This document shows, piece by piece, positions 54,294-63,953 of a DNA stretch of 64,000 nt. The DNA comes from JAJDGF01 sp031549325 (GTDB taxonomy: Bacteria; Bacillota; Clostridia; Christensenellales; Aristaeellaceae): positions 1 to 64,000 of the forward strand of contig JAVBQA010000037.1 of the NCBI GenBank assembly GCA_031549325.1, read 5' to 3'. The notes below the pieces were generated by a model. That model saw nothing but the letters and a program-made list of their open reading frames with translations, did not search any database and was not told the origin of the DNA. How positions within the stretch are numbered: position 1 is the first letter of the stretch; each line of letters starts with the position of its first letter. Both the position numbers and the translations under genes were made by a program.

Positions 54294-55793
54294 TTAAACA
54301 GTCACCGCTTCGATGCCCATTAGATCGGCGACCTTCTTGAATAGCGAAAGATTGCGCCCCACGCTCATCGCGAGGTGGTGGGTGGGCGCGTGCCGGAACC
54401 ACTCGTCCATGTAGGCGTCCGGGTCTTTGCCGAAGCGCACATGGGTCTGGGTGTTGCCGATCATCAGGATCGGGGCCTTGACGGCCTCACCCTCGGAGAT
54501 GATCAGACGCAGCTTGCCGTTTTGCAGCTGGGTAACGCCCAGCATCGTCACGTCGCCGCTGATGACGTTCGCCTCGACGGACACGCCGCTGCCGCGTTTG
54601 CCGTGGTACACGCCCATGCCGCGAAGCACCGGCTTGCCGTCCGAAATCCTGATGTGGAACGGGCCGTCGTGCCCCAAAATGATCGATCCCACATCATAAT
54701 CGTTGGCCACGATCTCGCAGAAGCTGCCGCCTGTCCCGAGCAGATCGCAGATCTTCATCGCCAGGCAAGTCTTGATGTCGCCTTCGCCCGCGCAGGGGAT
54801 GCCGGCGGCCGTCAGCAGCGAATGGCCCACGATGAACCCGGACTGCAGCTGCTCATAGGGATTGCCGTCCGCGCCGTGATAATAGTAACTGAGCGCGTCG
54901 AGCCTGTATTCCTCGCACATGCGCGCCTGCGCGGCGGCCACGCGGGCCGACCAGCTGAGCTGCTCGTCCGTCGGCTTTTTGGCGATGGGATCGGCGGGGG
55001 AGTCGCCCTCAATGCGAAAGAACTCGCGCATTTGCCGGAGCTTGTCCGACACCTCGGCGTCGGTTACCTTTTTCATGTTGCGATCCAGGTCGCACATCTC
55101 CAGCAGCTCCACGTGGACGCCCGATTGCGCCTGCAGCATCGCAAAGTCGGAATACATGTCCAGCATGCCGCTGTAGTTATTGCCCAGAAACCCGAACCGC
55201 GCGTGCTGCAAGCTGCGCTTCACGCCCGCCGCGCGCACCCAACCGATGATCTCCCGCCAGGCGCGCTTTGCCTCCGGGCGGTTTTCGGTGGCTTCGTCTG
55301 CAACGGAAATCGCCGGCGTGGATGGCAGCCCCAGCAGCCCGCTGACGGTCCGAAACGGAATGCCCGCGCGCTCCAGCGCGTTGCACAGCTCAGGCACCGG
55401 GCAGCCGACGCAGTGCGCCAGCCACTCACCGGTGGCGGTTTTTTCGTAGTTCATATGTGGCGCGGGCTGGAGGTTCAGGATGAGCAGCGGCGCCTTGCAG
55501 ATCTGATGCACCGGCAGCGCGGACGCGCTGGTAAAATAGGTCGCGCTGTGGCAAAGCACGATGTCTGCATTGTGCGCGTTCAAAAACTCGCCGGCCGCGC
55601 GCGCGGAGGTTTCGTCGTCCACCAGACCGAAATTGCACACCTCGGCATAAGGCGCGAGCTTTTCTGCGATAAACAAGTTATAAGCGGTCAGCCGCTCTCG
55701 CAGCCCCTCAAACTGGTTCCAATAGGCCTTTAGTCCGGCGCTATACAACCCAACCCGCGGCTTTTGTGGCCGCGAACTCTGCGCGATGCTCAT
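54294..55793 (-). CDS. L-fucose/L-arabinose-isomerase-family protein
   Basis: I chose ATG 55793 (499 residues), with GGAGG about ten bases upstream. It has the FucI/AraA-like fold: N-terminal VGLYSAGLKAYWNQF, a central HARFGFLGNNYSGM segment, CAGEGDIKTCLAMKI and the C-terminal barrel with GHDGPFHIRI. Members isomerise aldoses to ketoses with Mn(II). It is the first gene of the ABC operon, so it probably processes the imported sugar. The exact sugar is unknown. Confidence 0.85.
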   Translation of the reverse strand: MSIAQSSRPQKPRVGLYSAGLKAYWNQFEGLRERLTAYNLFIAEKLAPYAEVCNFGLVDDETSARAAGEFLNAHNADIVLCHSATYFTSASALPVHQICKAPLLILNLQPAPHMNYEKTATGEWLAHCVGCPVPELCNALERAGIPFRTVSGLLGLPSTPAISVADEATENRPEAKRAWREIIGWVRAAGVKRSLQHARFGFLGNNYSGMLDMYSDFAMLQAQSGVHVELLEMCDLDRNMKKVTDAEVSDKLRQMREFFRIEGDSPADPIAKKPTDEQLSWSARVAAAQARMCEEYRLDALSYYYHGADGNPYEQLQSGFIVGHSLLTAAGIPCAGEGDIKTCLAMKICDLLGTGGSFCEIVANDYDVGSIILGHDGPFHIRISDGKPVLRGMGVYHGKRGSGVSVEANVISGDVTMLGVTQLQNGKLRLIISEGEAVKAPILMIGNTQTHVRFGKDPDAYMDEWFRHAPTHHLAMSVGRNLSLFKKVADLMGIEAVTV

Positions 55794-55812
55794 CGTGCGA
55801 CAGGCCTCCCTC

Positions 55813-55841
55813 TTGCAGACCGTGGATATTGTTGTTATAAT
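55813..55841 (+). promoter_or_regulatory. Sigma-A-type promoter of the AraC-family gene
   Basis: TTGCAG (55813-55818), a 17-base spacer and TATAAT (55836-55841). Confidence 0.6.
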
Positions 55842-55903
55842 TGGTCTGCGTGTGCTCATCATTGAATTGACCAAATGTATCTTCTCAAGGGAAAATTCAG
55901 GTT

Positions 55904-55937
55904 AATGTGGCTATCATAACACATAATAAGCCACATT
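55904..55937. promoter_or_regulatory. Inverted repeat in the divergent control region
   Basis: AATGTGGCT (55904-55912) and its exact complement AGCCACATT (55929-55937) are 16 bases apart. They lie between the isomerase operon and the regulator gene, about 15 bases beyond a minus-strand -35 candidate (TTGAGA, 55888-55883). This is a likely binding site of the AraC-family protein. Confidence 0.6.
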
Positions 55938-55996
55938 GCATTGGAGTTTGTTGTTCTTTTCTTGGAGAATATTGCTGCAATGAAAGGGCGAAGCAC

Positions 55997-56851
55997 ATGT
56001 ATCTGGACTACAATCTGGACATCGAAAAGAAGTCTGTCTGGAAGATCGCGCACCCGGCGCAGGGCGCCGCGCCGTTCCCCTTCACGGTCAACGAGGCCGG
56101 GATTTTCTACGCCAAGCCGGGGTATTTCACGCAACGCGCCGAAAAGAACGACTATCTGCTGGTGTTCACCGCGGCGGGGACGGGCGAGCTGTCGTATCTT
56201 GGGCGCACCTGGCAGTTGGGGGAGGGTTGCGCATGCCTGATCGACTGCAACCGGCCCCACAGCTACCGCACCGCGCCGGGCGAGCAAAGCAGCTGGGCGT
56301 TCTACTGGGTGCACATCGCCGGCCCGTTCGTGCGCCATTATTACGAGCTGCTGTACGAAAAGAGCTACCTCGTGCTGGAGGCAGGCATGGACACCGAGCT
56401 GATTGACTGCTTCCTGCGCATGCTGGGGCTGATCGACTATGCCACGGCGGCCTCCGCCTGTCTGTTGAGCCAATGCGCGGGCACGCTGCTGACGAAGCTG
56501 GTTTCGCTGGGCGGTGTGTCGGGCAATCCTGCGCAGGACGAGATCATTCCCCACGCGGTGGAGCATCTGAAGCAGCATTTCGACCAACCCATTGACCTGC
56601 CCGCGCTGGCGGCCCGGTTTGGGCTCTCGAAGTTCTATTTCATCAAGCGATTCAGCAAGCAGGTGGGCGTCACCCCCTACCATTACCTGGTCATGTACCG
56701 AGTGATCAAGGCCAAGCAGATGCTGCGCACCACCGACCACCGCGTCGGCGACATCGGGCGCGCCGTGGGCTTTGCCGACGAAAGCAATTTCTGCCGCACG
56801 TTCAGCCGCTTGACCGGCATGCCCCCGTCGGCGTATCGAAGAACCGATTGA
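55997..56851 (+). CDS. AraC-family transcriptional regulator
   Basis: The ATG at 55997 has AAAGGG upstream; 284 residues. The N-terminal cupin-like sensor (about 1-150) is followed by two helix-turn-helix motifs (about 185-280): LAARFGLSKFYFIKRFSKQVG and GRAVGFADESNFCRTFSRLTG (each split at its midpoint: LAARFGLSKF / YFIKRFSKQVG, GRAVGFADES / NFCRTFSRLTG). It is divergent from the isomerase-ABC operon and probably activates it in response to the sugar. Confidence 0.92.
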   Translation: MYLDYNLDIEKKSVWKIAHPAQGAAPFPFTVNEAGIFYAKPGYFTQRAEKNDYLLVFTAAGTGELSYLGRTWQLGEGCACLIDCNRPHSYRTAPGEQSSWAFYWVHIAGPFVRHYYELLYEKSYLVLEAGMDTELIDCFLRMLGLIDYATAASACLLSQCAGTLLTKLVSLGGVSGNPAQDEIIPHAVEHLKQHFDQPIDLPALAARFGLSKFYFIKRFSKQVGVTPYHYLVMYRVIKAKQMLRTTDHRVGDIGRAVGFADESNFCRTFSRLTGMPPSAYRRTD

Positions 56852-56863
56852 GCCTGAGCTTTG

Positions 56864-58174
56864 TCATTCTCTCAGGAAGAGATTTACGTCGCGCTGTACG
56901 CGGGAGAGCGCGCGTTCCACGTCCTGCTCACCGGCAATGGTTTTGTACAACTCCTTGTCGGCCAGATCCATGGCGCTTTCGTAGCGATGAAAACGCGGCG
57001 TGGGTGCGGAATCAGAAATGATGTCCACCAACAACTTGGCGCTGATTTGACCCGGGTCGCCGCGCATGAAGTCCAGCAGCGTCAGCTCAAACGACTCGGA
57101 GTCCGTCACCGGGCGATAGGCGGAGAGGGAATGTGTGTAAGGCAGCGTGTTTTTGAGCAGTGTCTCGTCGGTGCAGAGGGTTTTGAGCAGATCCCACGCC
57201 TGGTCGGGCACATCCGTGCGGGCGCTCATCGCCCACAGCGAACCGTTGAGCTGCGCGGCGTTGCGACCATTGGGGCCCTTGGGCAGCGCAATGCAGCCCC
57301 ACTCGATGTCTGTGAACCGCAGCACGCGGTAGGGATAGGTCTTGTAGCGAATGTAGGACGAGAAGCGAAGCGGCGAAAACGCCACCTTGCCCAGCTCAAA
57401 ATCGTTCACTGAGATCCTCGTGTTGCCCGCGAGCGCCGCCAATGACGACGCGAATCGCACCGCGCGAATCATCTCGGGTGTGTTGAAGCGCGCCTGCTTG
57501 CCGCGGCTGTCAAACAGGCTCAGTCCGTCGGTGGCGGCGGCCAACTGCCATCCAAAACCCACGCAGCCAAACTGGTCGACGCGCCCGTCGCCGTTGGTGT
57601 CCCTGGTGACGCGGCGGCAGATGTCGTAAAACTCGTCCCAGCTCCAGTCCGCGTCGGGCATGGGAATGCCCTCGGCTTTGAGGATGGACTTGTTCACGAA
57701 CATCAGCTCGGGGTTTAGCTCGTTGGGCAGCGCGAAAGGCTGTCCGTCTAGCTGCCCAAGCCGCCAGGCGGATTCAAAGAACGCACCCGGATCGATGGGG
57801 TTCGGGCCATTGATGTATTCACGGAGCGGCATCAGCGCGCCCAATGAGGCCAGCGTCGAGAAATCTCCGGGCAGCACCACAAACACGTCCGGTTCCTGGT
57901 TCATCAGGATCTTGCCGGACAGCCACTCGGAATAATCGTCCTTGAGCGTGCCGGACCGGTACACCACTTTGACGCCAGGGTGGCTGTTTTCGTAGCTGGT
58001 GATGGCCTCGTCGATCCATCGGTAGGTGGCCTCCCTCGGCACATCCCAGAGCGAGCCGGAAAAGATACCGATCTCCATCACGATCTGGCGCGAGCGCAGC
58101 GCAATGCAAAGCGCCGCGACGGCCAGCAGCAGCGCGGCGCATAGCGTCAGCCATCCGCGACGGGCGGCGCTCAC
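56864..58174 (-). CDS. Membrane-anchored family 1 solute-binding protein in a two-component operon
   Basis: It starts with GTG at 58174, overlapping the regulator stop (GTGA); 436 residues. The N-terminus is a hydrophobic anchor (about 7-26) without a lipobox. The rest is the large type of extracellular sugar-binding protein, with a DTNGDGRVDQFG calcium-like loop and GQPFALPNELNPELMFVNKS (split as GQPFALPNEL / NPELMFVNKS). No permease or ATPase accompanies it in this operon. It probably senses a ligand for the adjoining kinase rather than importing it. Confidence 0.85.
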   Translation of the reverse strand: MSAARRGWLTLCAALLLAVAALCIALRSRQIVMEIGIFSGSLWDVPREATYRWIDEAITSYENSHPGVKVVYRSGTLKDDYSEWLSGKILMNQEPDVFVVLPGDFSTLASLGALMPLREYINGPNPIDPGAFFESAWRLGQLDGQPFALPNELNPELMFVNKSILKAEGIPMPDADWSWDEFYDICRRVTRDTNGDGRVDQFGCVGFGWQLAAATDGLSLFDSRGKQARFNTPEMIRAVRFASSLAALAGNTRISVNDFELGKVAFSPLRFSSYIRYKTYPYRVLRFTDIEWGCIALPKGPNGRNAAQLNGSLWAMSARTDVPDQAWDLLKTLCTDETLLKNTLPYTHSLSAYRPVTDSESFELTLLDFMRGDPGQISAKLLVDIISDSAPTPRFHRYESAMDLADKELYKTIAGEQDVERALSRVQRDVNLFLRE

Positions 58175-58833
58175 GACGGCTCCTTCACGAATCCGGCGCG
58201 CACCGCCCAGATGGCCAGCTGCGTGCGGTCCCTCAGCCCCTGCTTTTCCAGAATCGAGCTGATGTAATTGCGCACGGTGCCGTTGGAGAACCCAAGCTGC
58301 TTGGCGATCTCCTGGTTGGAGCGGCCCTGCGCAATCAGCCGCACGATCTTTCGTTCGTTGCCGGACAGCCCGCCCGCGCTCACCTGCTCGGGCGCGAGCT
58401 GTTCGCCCTGCGCCATCTGGGTGAACATGCGCACCAGCTTGCCGGTCACGGCGCGGTCCATCAGGGACTCGCCGCGGTACACGCTGCGAATGGCGTCCAC
58501 CAGCTCTTCCATGGAGACGCCCTTGAGCAGGTACCCGCTCGCGCCGAACACCAGCCCGTCATGAATGTAGCTGTCGTCATCAAAGGTGGTCAGGATCAGC
58601 ACCTTGACGTCCGGATGCAGCTGCTTGATGAGGCGCGTGGCGGCCACCCCGTCCATCTCCGGCATCCGCACATCCATCAGCACCACATGGGGGCGCTCGG
58701 CCTTGGCCTGTTCCACAGCGAGTCGCCCGTTGCCCACCGCGCCAACGACCTGGATGTCCGGCTGGGCGGACAGGATCATCTCCAGGCTCTGGCGGATCAG
58801 ATCCTGGTCTTCGGCGATCAACACACGAATCAC
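58171..58833 (-). CDS. NarL/LuxR-family response regulator
   Basis: It starts with GTG at 58833 behind GAAAGGGGG; 220 residues. The receiver has phosphoacceptor Asp54 (LMDVRMPE) and the LKGVS lysine; the C-terminal LuxR helix-turn-helix reads LSGNERKIVRLIAQGRSNQEIAKQL (split as LSGNERKIVRLI / AQGRSNQEIAKQL). It overlaps both neighbours by four bases. Confidence 0.94.
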   Translation of the reverse strand: MIRVLIAEDQDLIRQSLEMILSAQPDIQVVGAVGNGRLAVEQAKAERPHVVLMDVRMPEMDGVAATRLIKQLHPDVKVLILTTFDDDSYIHDGLVFGASGYLLKGVSMEELVDAIRSVYRGESLMDRAVTGKLVRMFTQMAQGEQLAPEQVSAGGLSGNERKIVRLIAQGRSNQEIAKQLGFSNGTVRNYISSILEKQGLRDRTQLAIWAVRAGFVKEPS

Positions 58834-60158
58834 AGCTCGACCCCCTTTCTGAGCGTCAGGTGCGCGCACACGCGAAAGCCCCCGGCGTGATTGCCCACGT
58901 GCATCATCAGCCCGCCCAGGCTCTCCACGCGCTCTCGGATGTGCGAGAGCCCAAAGCCTTCCTCCACATCCTGGCAGCCGTCTCCGTCGTCCCAAATCTC
59001 GATCAGGATGTGCGTGTCGAACTGCTTGAGCCGGACGCGTATGCGTTTTGCGTGGCCATGCCGGATCGCGTTGGTGGCGCTCTCCTGCACGATGCGATAG
59101 ATCGTCTCCTCCTCGTCGCCGGAGAGCCGCACCGGATCCACATCCAGGGTCAGCTCGGTGCCGGTGCTGCTCTGAAGCTGGTCGGCCATGTTGGCCAGGG
59201 CGCCGATCAGCGTGTGTCGCTCCAGCGCGTCGGGCCGGAGTTCGCGGACGCTTCTGCGCACGTCCGTCAGTCCGGTACTCGCCAGTTCCGCGATGCGGTC
59301 GATCTGCTCGGCCGACCGAATCGGATCAATGGACAGCGTGGCGCGCACCGCCTGCAATCCGGTGGAGATCGCAGTCAGCGTGTGGCCGATGGTGTCGTGA
59401 ATCTCCCGCGCCAGCCGGTTCCGCTCGCGCACGCGCCCCATCTCGATGGAGCGTTCGGCGTAGTCGTGCAGCTGCAGGTTCGCCAGACGCAGCTCGTCGG
59501 CGGCCCGGGTCAGCTGCTGGTTGAGTTCCGCGATGCGCTTGTTCTCCCGGGCCTGCCGCCTGGCGATCTGCACCGTCAGCAGGATCGTGAGCAGCGCGAC
59601 CATGGAGGTCATGATGTTGCGCGCCGCATACACCAGCGCGCGCGCCACGCGCGGCAACATATCCACGTAGGTGTTCAGCGAAGTCAGGGGCATCAGGGGC
59701 GAAAGCAGACTGTAATCCACCAGCAGATACAGGATCAGCATCGGCACGAGCAGCAGCATGCCCTTTTTGGAGTCCAGTGAGAAATACACGATCGCGTTGG
59801 TCACCCCAAGCAGCATGACGCCGGAAAAGCTGAACTCGGTGCACACCAGAATTCCGGCGCACAGCAGCAGATCCAGCGGCCACAAAAGCGCCGCCGTGCG
59901 CGGCTTGCCCGCATGCGTCCAGCGCTCACGAATCAGCGTGAGCGCCAGCATGGCGATCAGCAGCAACAGCGGCAGCGTCAGAGATTTAAAGAGGCTGGGC
60001 GGCAGCGCGGGCAGCTTCTCGAGAAAGGCGCGCGCATGAAATCCGCCGCCTATGTAGGCGCAACAGGCGCGCGTCACCAATGCCAGAAACGCGATCAGCG
60101 CGCCGCTCAGCGCAAACAGCATCAGCCGAAAAAACAATACACCTTTCGATGTGCTCAT
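58830..60158 (-). CDS. NarL-type membrane histidine kinase (HisKA_3)
   Basis: The product is 442 residues. The N-terminal half (about 8-205) is hydrophobic with about six helices and little extracellular loop. A coiled coil (about 205-240) leads to HisKA_3 with LAREIHDTIGHTLTAIS (phospho-His in EIHD) and an HATPase with VQESATNAIRHGHA and GFGLSHIRERVESLGG. With almost no outside domain, sensing may rely on the co-encoded binding protein. Confidence 0.93.
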   Translation of the reverse strand: MSTSKGVLFFRLMLFALSGALIAFLALVTRACCAYIGGGFHARAFLEKLPALPPSLFKSLTLPLLLLIAMLALTLIRERWTHAGKPRTAALLWPLDLLLCAGILVCTEFSFSGVMLLGVTNAIVYFSLDSKKGMLLLVPMLILYLLVDYSLLSPLMPLTSLNTYVDMLPRVARALVYAARNIMTSMVALLTILLTVQIARRQARENKRIAELNQQLTRAADELRLANLQLHDYAERSIEMGRVRERNRLAREIHDTIGHTLTAISTGLQAVRATLSIDPIRSAEQIDRIAELASTGLTDVRRSVRELRPDALERHTLIGALANMADQLQSSTGTELTLDVDPVRLSGDEEETIYRIVQESATNAIRHGHAKRIRVRLKQFDTHILIEIWDDGDGCQDVEEGFGLSHIRERVESLGGLMMHVGNHAGGFRVCAHLTLRKGVEL

Positions 60159-60225
60159 GGGCTACCCCCAGCCGCCTTGCCGCAGTCCGGCGCGTCGAAC
60201 AAGTTACACCACATTATACTGCAAA

Positions 60226-61239
60226 TTACGCGGCCTTCGCAATGCCTGGCTTCGTTTCCCGCGCCACGGATTTCTTGGCGCGCTTTTCCTTCATCATGTC
60301 CATGTATACGGCCGCCAGGATGACCACGCCCTTGATGACCGGCTGCCAGAACGGGTTGATGCCCATCAGGTTCAAGCCGTTGTTCAGCACGCCGATCACA
60401 AACACACCCAGGATCGTGCGCTGAATCTTGCCCACTCCGCCCAGCATGGACGTGCCGCCCACCACGGCCGCCGCAATGGCGTCCAGCTCAAAGCCCTGAC
60501 CCACTGTGGGCTGACCGGAATACATGCGCGCGCACAGGATCACGCCGGAAAAGCCCGCGAGCAGGCCCAGCAGCGTGTACACGAAGATCTGAACCCTCTT
60601 GATATTGATGCCCGAAAAGCGCGCGGCGTCGGTGTTGCCGCCCACCGCATAGATGTGACGCCCGAGCTTGGTGAAGCTGAGCACATACGTGGTCGCGATG
60701 AAAAAGAAGATCATGTACCACACCGGCAGCGGCACACCTCCAAGGTACCCCACGCCCAGGAAGTTGAACTCGTCTATCATGGTTCTGACCGGCTGGCCGT
60801 TGGTGTACAGATACGCAACGCCGCGCGCGATGTTCTGCATGGCCAGCGTCACGATGAACGGCGGGATCGCGGTATAGGCGATGATGGTGCCGTTCACAAA
60901 GCCGAGCGCGGTACCGAGCGCGACGCCCACCAGCACGCCCGCCCACACCGGCAGCACGCCGGTGGCGATCAGCGTGGCGGCCACGGTGCCCGACAGCGCC
61001 AGCACCGAACCCACCGAAAGGTCGATGCCCAGGATGATGATCGCGAACGTCATGCCAAACGCCAGGCAGGCGTTGGTGGACACCTGCCGGAGCACGTTCA
61101 GGATGTTCTCCCGGCTGATGAACGAGTGGTTCGGGCTGGCGAACGCGAGAAACATACACATCGCGAACAGGCCGATCAAGATGGCCAGGTTCTCCCGGAT
61201 GTAGTCAAGAGCGGAGTACCCGGCTCTACGCAACGTCAT
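60226..61239 (-). CDS. Sugar ABC transporter permease (RbsC-like), second system
   Basis: I chose ATG 61239 with GGGAGGGG six bases upstream; 337 residues. It has NACLAFGMTFAIIILGIDLSVGSVLA (split as NACLAFGMTFAII / ILGIDLSVGSVLA), GFELDAIAAAVVGGTSMLGG and GVGKIQRTILGVF. A single permease suggests a homodimer. It overlaps the ATPase gene by 14 bases. Confidence 0.94.
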   Translation of the reverse strand: MTLRRAGYSALDYIRENLAILIGLFAMCMFLAFASPNHSFISRENILNVLRQVSTNACLAFGMTFAIIILGIDLSVGSVLALSGTVAATLIATGVLPVWAGVLVGVALGTALGFVNGTIIAYTAIPPFIVTLAMQNIARGVAYLYTNGQPVRTMIDEFNFLGVGYLGGVPLPVWYMIFFFIATTYVLSFTKLGRHIYAVGGNTDAARFSGINIKRVQIFVYTLLGLLAGFSGVILCARMYSGQPTVGQGFELDAIAAAVVGGTSMLGGVGKIQRTILGVFVIGVLNNGLNLMGINPFWQPVIKGVVILAAVYMDMMKEKRAKKSVARETKPGIAKAA

Positions 61240-62719
61240 GTGAATCCCCTCCCGTGGCGAAATGCATAATGGTCTCCTGGTTGATCCCATCGCCGCTCAG
61301 ATCCGCTTTGAGTTCACCCCGGCACATCACCAGCACCCGGTCGCACATGCCGATGATTTCCGGCAATTCCGAGCTGATCATCAGGATTGCCATGCCCGAT
61401 TTGGCCAGATCGTCCATGATCTGATAGATCTCGGCCTTCGCGCCAACGTCCACGCCGCGCGTGGGTTCGTCGAGAATCAGCACCTTGGGCTCCGTGCCCA
61501 GCCACTTGCTGATAACCACCTTTTGCTGGTTGCCGCCGCTGAGATTTTTGACCAGCTGCTCCCGCCCGGGCGTGCGTATGCCCAGCTTGGTGATGTAGCT
61601 GTCCACGAAAGCGTCCTCGCTGGCCCGGTCCGGCCCGAACCAACGCATGAAGCGGTCGACCACGGGCAGCGTGATGTTGTAGTCCACGCCCCGGATCAGC
61701 ACCAGCCCCTGCTCCTTGCGGTTCTCGGGCACCAGCGCCAGCCCGGAGCGCATGGACGAGAGCGGATCCCCGCCTGCGAACGGCGCGCCCTCCATCCGTA
61801 TCTCGCCTGCGAACTCGCGGATGCCAAACAGCGCCTGCGCCAGCTCGGTTCTGCCCGCGCCGACGAGGCCCGACAGTCCAAGAATCTCGCCCCGCCTCAG
61901 CTCAAAGCAGATATCCTTCAGCACGCCCGGCACGTTCAGGTGAGACACGCTGAGAACCACCTCGCCCGGGCTGCGCGCGGAGCGCGCGTACAGGTCGCTC
62001 AGCGCGCGCCCCACCATCATGCGGATGAGTTCTTCGCGCGTGGTCTCCCGAATCACGCGCGTGCCGATGTATCCGCCGTCGCGCATGACGGTGACGCGGT
62101 CGCACACCCGGAATAACTCATCCAGCCGGTGCGAGATATAGATGATGGAGATGCCCTGCGCTCGCAGCTGGTTGATCACCTCGAACAGCATTTCGACTTC
62201 GCGCGTCGTCAGCGTGGCGGTGGGCTCGTCCATCACCAGGATGCGCGCGTTTTGGCTGAGCGCCTTGGCGATTTCCACCATCTGCTGCTGCGCCACAGAC
62301 AGGGCGCGCACCTTGGCGGTGGATGGGACCTGCAGCCCCACGCGCCCGAGCAACTCGGAGGCGCGCGCATCCATCTCGCGCGACTTCAGAAAGCCGCCGC
62401 CCTGTTCGCGCCCCAGAAAGATGTTTTCGCTGATGGTCATATGCGGCACCAGGCACAGCTCCTGATGGATGATTGCGATGCCGCGCGACTGCGCATCCTG
62501 CACCGAGGTGATCCGAATCGGTTCATCGTCGATCCGGATCTCGCCGGCGTCAATGGGATGGATGCCGCCCAGAATCTTGATCAGCGTGGACTTGCCGGCG
62601 CCGTTCTCGCCCAAAAGTGCATGCGCCTCACCGGGCAGCAGATCAAACTGCATGTCCTTGAGCGCATGCACGCCGGGAAAATACTTATTGACGCCCTGCA
62701 TCGTCAGGATCGGTTGCAC
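61226..62719 (-). CDS. Sugar ABC transporter ATPase, duplicated (RbsA-like), second system
   Basis: The product is 497 residues; the ATG at 62719 follows GGGAGGG. It has Walker A GENGAGKST, the signature LSVAQQQMVEI, the second-domain loop GLVGAGRTE and LSGGNQQKV. It belongs to the ribose/xylose class and energises the permease at 60226. Confidence 0.95.
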   Translation of the reverse strand: MQPILTMQGVNKYFPGVHALKDMQFDLLPGEAHALLGENGAGKSTLIKILGGIHPIDAGEIRIDDEPIRITSVQDAQSRGIAIIHQELCLVPHMTISENIFLGREQGGGFLKSREMDARASELLGRVGLQVPSTAKVRALSVAQQQMVEIAKALSQNARILVMDEPTATLTTREVEMLFEVINQLRAQGISIIYISHRLDELFRVCDRVTVMRDGGYIGTRVIRETTREELIRMMVGRALSDLYARSARSPGEVVLSVSHLNVPGVLKDICFELRRGEILGLSGLVGAGRTELAQALFGIREFAGEIRMEGAPFAGGDPLSSMRSGLALVPENRKEQGLVLIRGVDYNITLPVVDRFMRWFGPDRASEDAFVDSYITKLGIRTPGREQLVKNLSGGNQQKVVISKWLGTEPKVLILDEPTRGVDVGAKAEIYQIMDDLAKSGMAILMISSELPEIIGMCDRVLVMCRGELKADLSGDGINQETIMHFATGGDSHDVA

Positions 62720-62743
62720 ATGCTTCCCTCCCCATGCTTTGAA

Positions 62744-62778
62744 AAGGAGGAGGAGTTTCCTCCCCCTCCTCTTGCTTA
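62744..62778 (-). terminator. Hairpin between binding-protein and ATPase genes
   Basis: On the minus strand a G-rich arm (AGGAGGGGGAGG) faces CTCCTCCTCCT across AAA and is followed by TTTTC. It could be a partial terminator or a stabiliser that leaves the binding-protein message in excess, a common arrangement in such operons. The same bases provide little else. Confidence 0.55.
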
Positions 62779-62791
62779 TGAGCCGGCGACA

Positions 62792-63721
62792 CTATTGCCA
62801 GCCGTCCAGGCCGAACTCGTCCACGTTGTCCTTGGTGATCAGGGTAACCGGCACCAGCACTTCCTTTTCAATGGCTTCGCCGGCGAGCAACTTGTACGCG
62901 AGCTCCGCGGCGGTGGTGCCGATGGTCTTGGGGGACTGGGCGGCGGAGCCTTCCAGCTTGCCTTCCTTGATCATCTTCTTGGCTTCGGGGGCGCCGTCCA
63001 CACCGTAGATCAGGATCGGGTGGCTCACGCTGGCGGCTTGGATGGCGGCCAGTGCGCCCATGGCGGAGGGATCGTTCACGCCCATGACGACGTCCACGTC
63101 CGGATGCGCCTGCAGGATGCTCTCCATCTTGGTCATGGCCTGGTCCAGCTGGCCCTCGGAGGACTGACGGTCAATGATCTGATACAGATCCTTGCCCGCC
63201 AGCGTGTCGACCAGCGACTGGGTGCGGTCCAGGGCGGACTTCGCGGTGGGGTGCTCCAGCATGACGATCTTCGCGCCGTTGGGCAACTTCTTCAGCAGAT
63301 CCTCGGCAACCACGACGCCCGCCTTGTAGTTATCGGAAGCGACGACGCAATCCACCAGGTCGAGGTCATACACCGGGGCGTCCACATTGATGATCGGGAT
63401 GCCGGCGGCCTTGGCGGCTTCGAGCGCCGGGCGCACGCCCTGCCAGTCAACCGGGTTTAGGAAGATTGCATCCACCTTTTGCGCGACCATGTCTTCCACC
63501 TGGCTGATCTGCTTGGCTTGGTCCAGCGCCGGATCCAGCGTGATCAACGTGTCGCCATTGGCCTCCACCACCGACTTGATGCCGTCGTTGAGCGCGCCGA
63601 AGAACGGATTGTTCATCGTCATGTAGGTCGAACCAAACTTTTTGCCCTCGGCCATGGCGGCGCCCGCAACAAGCGCGGACAGCAGCATCAGCACGAGCAG
63701 GATCGAGAGAGCCTTCTTCAT
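62792..63721 (-). CDS. Sugar ABC transporter substrate-binding protein (RbsB-like), second system
   Basis: The product is 309 residues: signal peptide 1-24, then the ribose-type fold with KVDAIFLNPVDWQGVRPALEAA (split as KVDAIFLNPVD / WQGVRPALEAA), GVNDPSAMGALAAIQAA and GVDGAPEAKKM. The mature N-terminus has no lipobox cysteine. It is first in the operon, followed by the ATPase and permease. The RBS is GAGGAGGTG. Confidence 0.93.
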   Translation of the reverse strand: MKKALSILLVLMLLSALVAGAAMAEGKKFGSTYMTMNNPFFGALNDGIKSVVEANGDTLITLDPALDQAKQISQVEDMVAQKVDAIFLNPVDWQGVRPALEAAKAAGIPIINVDAPVYDLDLVDCVVASDNYKAGVVVAEDLLKKLPNGAKIVMLEHPTAKSALDRTQSLVDTLAGKDLYQIIDRQSSEGQLDQAMTKMESILQAHPDVDVVMGVNDPSAMGALAAIQAASVSHPILIYGVDGAPEAKKMIKEGKLEGSAAQSPKTIGTTAAELAYKLLAGEAIEKEVLVPVTLITKDNVDEFGLDGWQ

Positions 63722-63953
63722 GAAACACGCACCTCCTCAGAATCTGTATCAAGAGTATAGCAACATCCAGTTCATCCCAATAGATGCCAAACGTAATGAG
63801 TTTTCATTACAAATGTCACTCTCCGCGCAAATCCTGCGATGCGGCGCCTTTGCTGTGGGAATCGAATGCCTTCCTTGTCCCCGCTCCGGAACCGTCCAGT
63901 TCGGCTTCTGACGTGTACATGCAAAAAAAATCGCCTCATAACATAAAAAGCTA

